A DNA stretch of 64,000 bases from Mycolicibacterium lacusdiani (GTDB lineage Bacteria; Actinomycetota; Actinomycetes; Mycobacteriales; Mycobacteriaceae). The translations under genes were made by a program, and so were the position numbers. Below, in pieces: positions 49,900 through 64,000 of this stretch; the first letter of the stretch is position 1; every line of letters starts with the position of its first letter. Below the pieces are notes generated by a model. The model was not told the origin of the DNA and ran no database searches. It worked only from the letters and a program-made list of their open reading frames with translations. The DNA lies in the NCBI RefSeq assembly GCF_021916785.1, contig NZ_JAKCFC010000003.1:186001-250000 (forward strand), read 5' to 3'.

Positions 49900-50763
49900 T
49901 CACGTGACGAGGCGGCGTATCCGGCTCGCCAACTCGTAGGGCTGACATCGGACGTCGTCCACGACGATCGGAACGGTGGTATATCCGCAATCGCGTAACC
50001 GCTCGGCTTTGATCCGGTCGCGCTTCCACGCCTGCGGGTTCGCGTGCCACTCCATGCTGTCGTATTCGGCAACGACCATCGCGTCGACCCAGGCGAAGTC
50101 GGCTCGCCAGAGGTCGCCGCAATGATCGACGATCTCGAACTGGAGTTCCGGTCGCGGCAGACCGTGATCGATGAAGACCAGGCGTGCTTCACTTTCCATC
50201 GGGGATTCGGCGCGACCGTCCGCGTACGACAACAAGTCCCGCACACCGACGATCCCTCGCCGCCCCTTTTGCTCGTGCACCGCCGCCTCGAGCTCGGCCA
50301 CCGTGCACGCCCCGACATGCAGTGCGGCGTCGAGCGTGGCAAGTGCGCGCGGCCGCCGCAAGGTCCGCGCCACCTCGACCGCGGTCCATGCCGGCGCTGT
50401 CGTCAGCCTACCCTTGACTCGGCGCAGCGGGGCGCCCGCGCGTTGGTGAACCATGACGCCCGTGGTGGGGCGCAGTCGAACCGCGGGGTCGAGCACGTGG
50501 ACTCGGCCGTCGCGCTCGGTGTCGAATCCGTACAGCCATGCCGCGGTACCCATGCAGGCGACGAGCGGCTGGCCAACCATCAAGTCCAGTGCCGCCAGCG
50601 TTCCCATGACGTCCGGCGGCCTCCGGGCATAAACGCCGTGGCACACCCGCACGATGTCCCCGGTACGAACGTGGGTGGCCAGCATCTTCCGCGACATCAC
50701 CGCTGTGAGTTGGGACGTCGTCACCAAGCCGCCCGCCTGGTCGATCAGGTCGTGTACGTACAC
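49900..50763 (-). CDS. DUF559 protein with N-terminal AbiEi-type winged helix
   Basis: The 287-residue protein has an N-terminal domain typed as AbiEi antitoxin (LIDQAGGLVTTSQLTAVMSR, TGDIVRVCHGVYARRPP), a middle helical part (RRPRALATLDAALHVG) and a C-terminal DUF559 (Vsr/PD-(D/E)xK-like) domain. Probable nuclease residues are Glu190 and Glu192 (SPMESEAR), Asp222 (RADFAW), Glu233/Asp235 (VAEYDS) and His240. No partner AbiEii toxin is nearby, so a toxin-antitoxin role is not supported. The gene lies alone between two copies of a 58-59-bp palindrome. The start codon at 50763 gives MYVHDLIDQ; no other candidate is better. Confidence 0.85.
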   Translation of the reverse strand: MYVHDLIDQAGGLVTTSQLTAVMSRKMLATHVRTGDIVRVCHGVYARRPPDVMGTLAALDLMVGQPLVACMGTAAWLYGFDTERDGRVHVLDPAVRLRPTTGVMVHQRAGAPLRRVKGRLTTAPAWTAVEVARTLRRPRALATLDAALHVGACTVAELEAAVHEQKGRRGIVGVRDLLSYADGRAESPMESEARLVFIDHGLPRPELQFEIVDHCGDLWRADFAWVDAMVVAEYDSMEWHANPQAWKRDRIKAERLRDCGYTTVPIVVDDVRCQPYELASRIRRLVT

Positions 50764-50842
50764 GCTTCAAGGCTGCCGCTGCGACGACGATCTCGACACA
50801 CCCCGGTTGACGATCTGGGGATAACTCGGCCAACGACCCTCC

Positions 50843-50900
50843 GCGAGCAGACGCAAAAACCCCCTAAGTGGCCGGGATCAGGGGCTTTAGCGTCTGCTCG
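50843..50900. repeat. 58-bp palindromic repeat, copy 2 (right of the DUF559 gene)
   Basis: GCGAGCAGACGCAAA at 50843-50857 faces TTTAGCGTCTGCTCG at 50886-50900, an imperfect inverted pair (one extra or changed base). CCCC/GGGG inner pairs are shared with copy 1. It sits 80 bp upstream of the DUF559 start, between that gene and the rpoC terminator. Confidence 0.85.
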
Positions 50901-50912
50901 GCGGGAAAAGAA

Positions 50913-50940
50913 GAAGCCCCCGCTCGAAAGCGGGGGCTTC
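50913..50940 (-). terminator. Terminator of rpoB-rpoC
   Basis: GAAGCCCCCGCT pairs perfectly with AGCGGGGGCTTC around CGAA, a 12-bp GC-rich stem, 13 bp after the rpoC stop. On the minus strand it ends in CTTCTTTTCCC, a U-rich tail. Classic intrinsic terminator. Confidence 0.92.
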
Positions 50941-50953
50941 TCCGTCGTGCTGA

Positions 50954-54907
<3,954 letters not shown>

Positions 54908-54971
54908 GTAACTCCCTTTCCCCTTGCGGGATTTCGAATCAAATTACTAAGAAGTGGCTGGACGGAGGTCT

Positions 54972-58469
<3,498 letters not shown>

Positions 58470-58659
58470 GATATGAGTCCTTCCAGCACCTCATGCGACT
58501 TCCGATGCCGGAGAACCGGACCGTGGCCGCTATATCTGCGTCGGTTCGGCTGGCTCCATCAGGCTTCCCGGAGCACGGCACGCGTCTAGATGCTGAGCAA
58601 GGGCTCAGGCTAGACGGTGTGCGAGTGAGGTGGGCAGGATGCAGCCAGCGCAACGTCCA

Positions 58660-58688
58660 ACGATAGCGCAGGACGGCGCATTCCTCAA
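58660..58688 (-). promoter_or_regulatory. Probable sigma-A-type promoter of rpoB-rpoC
   Basis: Minus strand TTGAGG (58683-58688), 17-bp spacer, TATCGT (58660-58665). Transcription would begin near 58653, about 185 nt before the TTG start. A weaker TATAGC nearer the gene (about 58536-58541) could serve a second start point. The 395-bp gap (58470-58864) holds no gene. Confidence 0.6.
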
Positions 58689-58830
58689 CTAACGCATGCA
58701 GCGGCGAACAAGACGCTGGCTGGCGTTCCTAACTCGTGCATCCATGCTGACCAACAGATTGGCCCGTTTGCCGCCTCTCGTCAAGAGATAGAGCCGTGTC
58801 GGCTGTGGATTTCTCGATCTCGATCCGGCT

Positions 58831-58855
58831 CCTACCCCCGGCAGATTGCCGGTAG
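58831..58855 (-). terminator. Possible terminator of the hydrolase-lipocalin gene
   Basis: CCTACCGGC and GCCGG...GTAGG pair with a small bulge just past the stop of the gene at 58865. There is no U-run, so this is a weaker call than the other terminators. Confidence 0.4.
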
Positions 58856-58864
58856 GCGCCGTCG

Positions 58865-60997
58865 TCAAACGGAGACGGCGACATTCGGCTCTGAGACCGC
58901 TGCTGGCTGACGAGTACGGGTGATCCAGCCGTTGACACCGTCGACGGACGCTCGGTCTAGCAGCTCCCGGTACAGCTCGTCGGAGACCACGCGGGTGCGG
59001 CTGAGCAAGAACCCGGTACGGCCGCGTGAATCACTCACGACCGCCCAGCTGTAGTCCGGCGCCAGGTCGACGATCCAGTAGTTGCCCGGCGGGGCCGCAG
59101 ACGGCGACCCGAAGAAGGTGACGTTCAGCTTGTCGTTGGTGGCATTGACCGGCAGCGCCGTGCCGACGATGCGCGATTCGGGCCCACCGTCGAAGAAGTA
59201 GTTGCCCGAGTTCACGACCCGGATGGATCCGTCGGCGTTCAGGCTGTACACCGCGGTCGTGTTCACCAGACCGATCGAGAAGAACTGCTTCACGCTGCCG
59301 ACCTCGTACCAGGTCCCCAGGTAGTCGTTCAGGTTCACGACCGGCGGCGGTCCGAGCACGACGCCGGCGGCCTGGCCCAGGATGATGTACTCGTCCGGCG
59401 CACCGTAGATGCCGTAGATGCCGTTGGTCGGCCCGAGGCCGGCGTACATGTCGTTGATCCAGCCGTCGGAGAGCGTGTACACGGCTTGGGTGTTGCCGGG
59501 GGGAGACCGCCGGATCAACAGCTGGCTGACGAAGTCGATGAGCGGCGACCCGCCGATCAAGGAGTCGACGTGCGAGCCGTTCGCCAGCGTGACGCCGACG
59601 AACTCGCCGGGTTTGAGCGCGACCAGGTCGGCCGTCGTCTGGCCGTTGGCGTTCCACGGCTGTGGCGGCGCCGCGACCTGGTACACCGGGATGTCGAGCG
59701 CTTCCAGGCTCGCCAACGCGTCAGCGAAGGTGCCGTTGGACGAGACGCCGTCGAACATCACCACGCCGAGGAGATCGTTGCTCCCGGGCCCGACGGCGTC
59801 GGCGTAGAAGCCGCCCGCGGCCGTGGCCAGTCCTCCGCCCGCCGAGTGCCCGGTGAGGACGAAGTTCTCCGGGAGCACGCCGTGGTAGCCCGCAGCCAGC
59901 GCGCTGGCGGTCAGCGACGTCCGGCTCGGGTCGACGAACAGCGCGGCCACGCCCTGCTGCATCGGGACTGCGCTGAGAGTGCAGCCAGCGCAGGTGAAGA
60001 AACCGAAGGACGGGATGTTCGGCACCACCACGATGCTGTTGGTGCGCTGCGCCAGGTCTTGCGCTTGGGCCGAGTACCAGAAGTTGGAGCCCAGGAAGCC
60101 GTGTTGCAGCAGCATCACGCCCTGGGCCTGAACGGTGCCGTCGGCCTGGGTCGGGAAGTACCAGTTGGCCGCACCGGTATAGGTAGAGCCGCCGACCGGG
60201 ATCGCCAGGCTCGAGCTGCCGACCTTGACGCCGGTCACGCCGTTGATCGACGATGCGCCCGGCACGGGTACGGCCGGCACGCCCACGACGTAGACCGGCG
60301 CCGGTGGGAGGTTCGGCATCAACCCAAATGCCGACAGCAGGCTGATCACCACCGTGGCCAGCGGCCCTGGATTGGTTCGCAGGGGTGCGGCGAAGGCGGT
60401 GGGGGCCGCCAGGCTGCGACTATCACCTGTCATTTGAGCGGCGACGGGAACGGCCGGGGCTTCCTCGGTCACCACGGCGGGCTCGACCACGGCGGGCTTC
60501 ACGATGACTGGCTCGACGATGGCTGGCTCGACTTCGGCTGGCTCGACGACGGCTGGCTGCACAGGCGCCGACGGCACGTTCTCCGGGGAGGACGCCGGAG
60601 GCTCGGCGTCGGTCGAGGTCTCGTCGTCGGTCGCGGTGACGGATTCGACCTTCGGTGCAGCCTCGACGGTCGTGGCGTCGTCGCGCCGCACTGTCACCGT
60701 GGACGCACTGATGGTGCTCACCGGCTTGTCGCTGCTCGTCGGCCCGGTACTCGAATCACCCCCGTGGTCAACGAGTTCCGGGATCGATGAGGGTTCGCTG
60801 GCGTCGGGCTGCGCATCCGGTTGCGAACCAGGCTCCGAACCGGGCTGCGCACCCGTCGTGGAGTCGGCCGACGACGCGGCCGCCCCGCCGTCGGAAGCAT
60901 CGGACTCCGCGGAGGCCACTCCGTTGCCTGCACTCAGCGCGACGCATGCACCCGCCGCAGCGATCCACAGCGCACGCAGCATCTTCGTCGACGTCAC
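58865..60997 (-). CDS. Secreted alpha/beta-hydrolase fused to a lipocalin domain
   Basis: 710 residues. Signal peptide 1-30 (LWIAAAGACVALSAGNGVAS). Residues 31-200 are an acidic Pro/Ser-rich linker with a run of VEPA-type pentads. About 270-520 is an alpha/beta-hydrolase: VMLLQHGFLGSNFWYSAQAQ (oxyanion), and the elbow TGHSAGGGLATA with Ser385; a His follows in GSHVDSL. About 555-690 is a lipocalin of the bacterial Blc type, with the G-x-W motif in YLGTWYEVGSVKQFF and DYSWAVVSDSRGRTGFLLSR. A lipase or esterase joined to a lipid-binding barrel is the simplest reading. The start is GTG 60997; ATG at 60982 is possible. Confidence 0.9.
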   Translation of the reverse strand: MTSTKMLRALWIAAAGACVALSAGNGVASAESDASDGGAAASSADSTTGAQPGSEPGSQPDAQPDASEPSSIPELVDHGGDSSTGPTSSDKPVSTISASTVTVRRDDATTVEAAPKVESVTATDDETSTDAEPPASSPENVPSAPVQPAVVEPAEVEPAIVEPVIVKPAVVEPAVVTEEAPAVPVAAQMTGDSRSLAAPTAFAAPLRTNPGPLATVVISLLSAFGLMPNLPPAPVYVVGVPAVPVPGASSINGVTGVKVGSSSLAIPVGGSTYTGAANWYFPTQADGTVQAQGVMLLQHGFLGSNFWYSAQAQDLAQRTNSIVVVPNIPSFGFFTCAGCTLSAVPMQQGVAALFVDPSRTSLTASALAAGYHGVLPENFVLTGHSAGGGLATAAGGFYADAVGPGSNDLLGVVMFDGVSSNGTFADALASLEALDIPVYQVAAPPQPWNANGQTTADLVALKPGEFVGVTLANGSHVDSLIGGSPLIDFVSQLLIRRSPPGNTQAVYTLSDGWINDMYAGLGPTNGIYGIYGAPDEYIILGQAAGVVLGPPPVVNLNDYLGTWYEVGSVKQFFSIGLVNTTAVYSLNADGSIRVVNSGNYFFDGGPESRIVGTALPVNATNDKLNVTFFGSPSAAPPGNYWIVDLAPDYSWAVVSDSRGRTGFLLSRTRVVSDELYRELLDRASVDGVNGWITRTRQPAAVSEPNVAVSV

Positions 60998-61153
60998 GGC
61001 CGGACCATAGCCCCTGCCAACGACGTGGCGGGATCCAATTGCCGCCTACGTCAGAATTTCGACATGGAGTCCGCGGCCCGATGGGTGTGCGCTCCCGCGC
61101 CCGTCATCCAATGATGACGCGCCCGCGACCGACGCCGCTCCCCCGGCTGCGGC

Positions 61154-61903
61154 TCAGAGCCCGCGTCTACCGCTGACGGTCTGAGACGCGGCGGTCACCC
61201 GACACGCGACGTCGACCAGACCCGCGTCGCGCATCGCGTCGGTGATCTCGTCGGCGTCGAAGAGGCGTAGCGGCGCGATCCGCGAGGCAGCGACCTCGAG
61301 CTGGCGCACCGGTGCGGGGCCGCGGGCGCACGTCGTGAGTACCGCAATGCGCCCGCCGGGCTTGAGCACCCGGATCATGTCGCGCAGTGAGCCGAACGGG
61401 TCGTCCATCAGGTACAGCGCGCCGTAACAGCTCACCGCGTCGAAGGTGGCGTCGCCGAACGGTAGTTCCGAGCCGTCGGCCCGCACGTACGCCAGGGGAT
61501 CCCCCGGCGGCGTATCGGAGACGGCGCGAGCCAGCATCGTCGGTGAGCTGTCGACCCCGACGACCAGACCGTCGGATCCCACCTGGCCGACGAACGTGCG
61601 CGTCGTGTTGCCGGGTCCGCAGGCGACGTCGAGCACGTAGTCGCCGGCATGGATGTCGAGCAGTCGAAGCTTCAGCCGGTCTTCGTCGGCGGTATTGCGC
61701 AACGTGAAGCCGAAGAACAGCACGGGGCGCCACAACCGCTCGTAGATGCGCGGCAGGAGCGTCGAACCCATGACGCGTTGAGCCGTCGACTGGGGCACGC
61801 GGTCCGCGCCCATGACGTCGAGGTATCCGTCCACGACAGACGCGGGTTCGGACAGCAGCGCGCGCACGCGAGTGAGCGCCGCCGAGTGTTCGGCGTCGGG
61901 CAT
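61154..61903 (-). CDS. SAM-dependent class I methyltransferase
   Basis: The 249-residue protein has the SAM-binding motif YVLDVACGPGNTTRTFVG, the acidic loop GVDSSPTMLARA, and FDAVSCYGALYLMDDPFGSL, then VLKPGGRIAVLTT. The ubiE/menaquinone-type family is the closest by pattern; the substrate is unknown. It follows the Mkl ATPase after 18 bp on the same strand, so it may share its transcript. Confidence 0.92.
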   Translation of the reverse strand: MPDAEHSAALTRVRALLSEPASVVDGYLDVMGADRVPQSTAQRVMGSTLLPRIYERLWRPVLFFGFTLRNTADEDRLKLRLLDIHAGDYVLDVACGPGNTTRTFVGQVGSDGLVVGVDSSPTMLARAVSDTPPGDPLAYVRADGSELPFGDATFDAVSCYGALYLMDDPFGSLRDMIRVLKPGGRIAVLTTCARGPAPVRQLEVAASRIAPLRLFDADEITDAMRDAGLVDVACRVTAASQTVSGRRGL

Positions 61904-61921
61904 CAGTAGGGGTACCGGAGG

Positions 61922-63025
61922 CTAGGCCTCGCGCTGCACCGGGATCGACGCGGTGGGCGCCTCTTCGTCGGTGCGGTGGCGCGACGTGGTGTCGTCCGCG
62001 GCGTAGGAGCCGTTCCCGTGGCCGTTGCCGTTGCGGTCGCGGTTGTCGGTTCCGTCGAGGCTGTCGCGGATGGCTTCCTGCGCAGCCGGCGGCAGGGTGT
62101 GCATGATCTCGCGCACACGGGCCTGGCGGCGACCGACGGCCTTGCGCTCGGGCATGCCGGGGGTGGCCATGACCTGCGGCGGCACGCCTTCGATCTCGTC
62201 GGTGCCACCGTCGTGGTGACCCGCGTCGACCATGGCCTGCTCCTCGGCCATCGTGCCTTCATCCTTCTCCTCGGACATGCCGATGGGGCCGATGCGGCGA
62301 CCGTTGAGGAACTGCTTGACCACCGGCTCGTCGGAGGTCAGCAGTACCTCGCGCGGGCCGAACATCACCAGGTGCTTGCGGAACAGCATGCCCATGTTGT
62401 CGGGCACCGTGCGAGCGATGTTGATGTTGTGCGTCACGATCAGGATCGTGCAGTCGATCTGGGCGTTGATGTCGATCAACAGCTGAGACAGATACGCCGT
62501 ACGCACCGGGTCCAGACCCGAGTCGGGCTCGTCGCAGAGGATGATCTTCGGGTCGAGCACCAGCGAGCGGGCCAGCCCGGCGCGCTTGCGCATACCGCCG
62601 GAGATCTCACCCGGGAACTTGGTCTCGTCGCCGGCCAGACCGACCAGGTCGAGCTTCTCCATCACGATCTGACGGATCTCGGATTCCTTCTTCTTCGTGT
62701 GCTCACGAAGTGGGAATGCCGTGTTGTCGTAAAGGCTCATCGAGCCGAACAGCGCGCCGTCCTGGAACATCACACCGAACAGCGTGCGAATCTCGTAGAG
62801 CTCCTTGGCGGAGCACTCGATGATGTTGGTGCCGTCGACGATGATCTTGCCGCGCTCGGGGCGCAGCAGGCCGATGAGCGACTTCAGGAACACCGACTTA
62901 CCGGTACCCGACGGGCCGAGCAGAACGCTGACCTCGCCGGCGGGAATGTCGAACGTGACGTCTTCCCAGATTCGCTGGGAACCGAAGGACTTGGTCAGTC
63001 CCTCAACCTGAATGCCGATGCCCAC
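61922..63025 (-). CDS. mkl: ABC transporter ATPase Mkl/MceG of Mce lipid importers
   Basis: ATPase that powers the Mce transporters for cholesterol and fatty-acid uptake. The 367-residue protein has Walker A LLGPSGTGKSVFLKS, Q-loop MFQDGALFG, signature PGEISGGMRKRAGLARSL, and Walker B ILCDEPDSGLDPV, then THN. The last 100 residues (RRIGPIGMSEEKDEGTMAEE...) form the Mkl-specific tail. GTG 63025 has GAAGGA 4-5 nt upstream and aligns with the usual Mkl start; the frame is open to 63151. It sits near rplL as in M. tuberculosis. Confidence 0.95.
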   Translation of the reverse strand: MGIGIQVEGLTKSFGSQRIWEDVTFDIPAGEVSVLLGPSGTGKSVFLKSLIGLLRPERGKIIVDGTNIIECSAKELYEIRTLFGVMFQDGALFGSMSLYDNTAFPLREHTKKKESEIRQIVMEKLDLVGLAGDETKFPGEISGGMRKRAGLARSLVLDPKIILCDEPDSGLDPVRTAYLSQLLIDINAQIDCTILIVTHNINIARTVPDNMGMLFRKHLVMFGPREVLLTSDEPVVKQFLNGRRIGPIGMSEEKDEGTMAEEQAMVDAGHHDGGTDEIEGVPPQVMATPGMPERKAVGRRQARVREIMHTLPPAAQEAIRDSLDGTDNRDRNGNGHGNGSYAADDTTSRHRTDEEAPTASIPVQREA

Positions 63026-63151
63026 GCGCGATCCTTCCGCCACTGTTTCGTTCCACCACGACACCTGCCTGTGGCTTGAGTCACTGTAGCCTACGAGCGA
63101 AACCGGCAACACCGTATGGGCCGGTCGGCCGCAGTACTCCCGTAAACGCAA

Positions 63152-63188
63152 CTGTGGGGCCGACCTGTTTGCCAGGTCGACCCCACAG
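63152..63188 (-). terminator. Terminator after rplL
   Basis: CTGTGGGG and CGACCTG pair with CAGGTCG and CCCCACAG around TTTGC, with one internal mismatch, 36 bp past the rplL stop. On the minus strand it is followed by TTGCGTTTA. It separates the rplJ-rplL operon from mkl. Confidence 0.85.
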
Positions 63189-63224
63189 GATGCGCTTGTC
63201 GGCTCCGCCGACGTGCGCGGTGAG

Positions 63225-63614
63225 CTACTTGACGGTCACCGTGGCGCCGGCAGCCTCGAGCTTGGCCTTGGCGTCGTCGGCGGCCTCCTTGGCGACCTTC
63301 TCGAGCAGTGCCTTGGGGGCGCTGTCGACGAGATCCTTGGCCTCCTTGAGGCCCAGGCCGGACACGATCTCGCGGACGACCTTGATGACGCCGATCTTCT
63401 TCTCGCCGGCACCCTCGAGGATGACGTCGAACTCGCTCTGCTCTTCAGCGGCCTCGGCGGGCGCGCCACCGGCGGGGCCGGCAGCTGCGACGGCGACCGG
63501 GGCGGCCGCGGTGACGTCGAAGGTCTCCTCGAACTGCTTCACGAACTCGGAGAGCTCGAGCAGGGTCATTTCCTTGAAGGCGTCGAGCAATTCATCGGTG
63601 CTGAGCTTGGCCAT
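63225..63614 (-). CDS. rplL: 50S ribosomal protein L7/L12
   Basis: Stalk protein that recruits translation factors. The 129-residue chain has the N-terminal dimerisation helices ([20 protein letters not shown]), the Ala/Gly-rich hinge and the C-terminal domain ([40 protein letters not shown]). Preceded by rplJ on the same strand across 47 bp. Length is typical. Confidence 0.98.
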   Translation of the reverse strand: MAKLSTDELLDAFKEMTLLELSEFVKQFEETFDVTAAAPVAVAAAGPAGGAPAEAAEEQSEFDVILEGAGEKKIGVIKVVREIVSGLGLKEAKDLVDSAPKALLEKVAKEAADDAKAKLEAAGATVTVK

Positions 63615-63661
63615 GTGAATGGTCCTTCCTTACTTGTGTGCTGTTTGTGGTGGTGTACGGG

Positions 63662-64000
63662 TCATGCGGCGGGGTCGGACGATTCCGACCCGGCCTTCTT
63701 CTCTTGCAGAGCTGCGGCCAGACGTGCGATCTGGGACGCGGGCGCAGTGAACAGCGCCGCGGCCTGGGACTGCTTGGCCTTCATGGCGCCTGCCAGCTTG
63801 GACAGGAGCACCTCGCGCGACTCGAGGTCCGCGATGCGGTTGACCTCGTCCACGGAGAGCGCGCGGCCCTCCATGTAGCCGCCCTTGACGATCAGGGCCT
63901 TGTTGTCCTTGGCGAACTTCTTGATCGCCTTGGCGGCGTCGACCGGCTCACCGTTGATGAACGCGATCGCGGTCGGTCCGGTGAACAGGTCGTCGAGGCC
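63662..64000 (-). CDS. rplJ: 50S ribosomal protein L10, 5' part outside window
   Basis: C-terminal 112 codons of L10, which anchors the L7/L12 stalk to 23S rRNA. Visible: [40 protein letters not shown], and the end with [20 protein letters not shown]. The start codon and the first part lie beyond 64000. A GC-rich Lys/Ser tail closes the protein. The next ATG inside (about 63874) is not the start. Confidence 0.95.
   Translation of the reverse strand, partial: GLDDLFTGPTAIAFINGEPVDAAKAIKKFAKDNKALIVKGGYMEGRALSVDEVNRIADLESREVLLSKLAGAMKAKQSQAAALFTAPASQIARLAAALQEKKAGSESSDPAA

Noticed and set aside
49900..50763. Type IV toxin-antitoxin system (AbiE)
   Set aside because: Only the antitoxin-like N-terminal domain is present; no AbiEii nucleotidyltransferase gene is adjacent.
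49832..50900. CRISPR-like reading of the palindromic repeats
   Set aside because: Only two copies about 1 kb apart with a gene between them, no regular spacers and no cas genes.

Overview
The window is GC-rich actinobacterial DNA, and gene content and order point to a mycobacterium, most likely a fast-growing Mycolicibacterium. It carries a complete mycofactocin cluster, an Mkl/MceG ATPase, the rpoB-rpoC, rpsL-rpsG-fusA-tuf and S10 blocks in the order known from M. tuberculosis (read right to left here), an echA5-paaX-echA4-fadE8 block, and a KstR-type operator. No species is claimed. No rRNA, tRNA, insertion sequence, prophage or CRISPR array was recognised.

Layout. 1-1472: partial secreted beta-helix protein. 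1553-7396: S10 operon (rpsJ, rplC, rplD, rplW, rplB, rpsS, rplV, rpsC, rplP, rpmC, rpsQ) with promoter and terminator. 7545-12849: an accessory block holding a lipoprotein carboxylesterase, a cytochrome P450, a TetR regulator and an MFS exporter. 12839-20112: mycofactocin locus, mftABCDEFG on the minus strand and mftR divergent. 20206-23246: ECF-like sigma factor, VOC protein and ferredoxin reductase. 23305-28398: Lrp regulator facing ddaH-rocD-permease-usp, an arginine/ornithine catabolic unit. 28407-31858: dienelactone hydrolase, a mycofactocin-type SDR under a KstR-like box, a SHOCT membrane protein and a PP2C phosphatase. 31953-36508: tuf, fusA, rpsG, rpsL. 36692-38367: TetR and two DUF3060 exported proteins. 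38378-42651: fatty-acid/CoA operon. 42749-48988: cupin, PAP2 enzyme, a low-GC gap and a 1441-residue secreted glycoside hydrolase. 49016-50900: endonuclease IV, then a DUF559/AbiEi-type gene lying between two palindromic repeats. 50913-58688: rpoC and rpoB with promoter and terminator. 58865-64000: secreted hydrolase-lipocalin fusion, methyltransferase, Mkl ATPase, rplL and partial rplJ.

How the parts connect. MftA is modified by MftB/C/E/D and glycosylated by MftF to mycofactocin, the redox cofactor of dehydrogenases such as the SDR at 29202-30056; MftG is thought to re-oxidise it. Control appears to be local: MftR at 19418-19440, tandem TetR sites at 11168-11205, an Lrp site at 23823-23850 and the KstR box at 30103-30116. 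Translation and transcription operons use sigma-A-like promoters with leaders of about 185-270 nt. The least explained elements are the DUF559 gene with its palindromes, the three secreted proteins with disordered N-terminal linkers, and the sigma/VOC pair.
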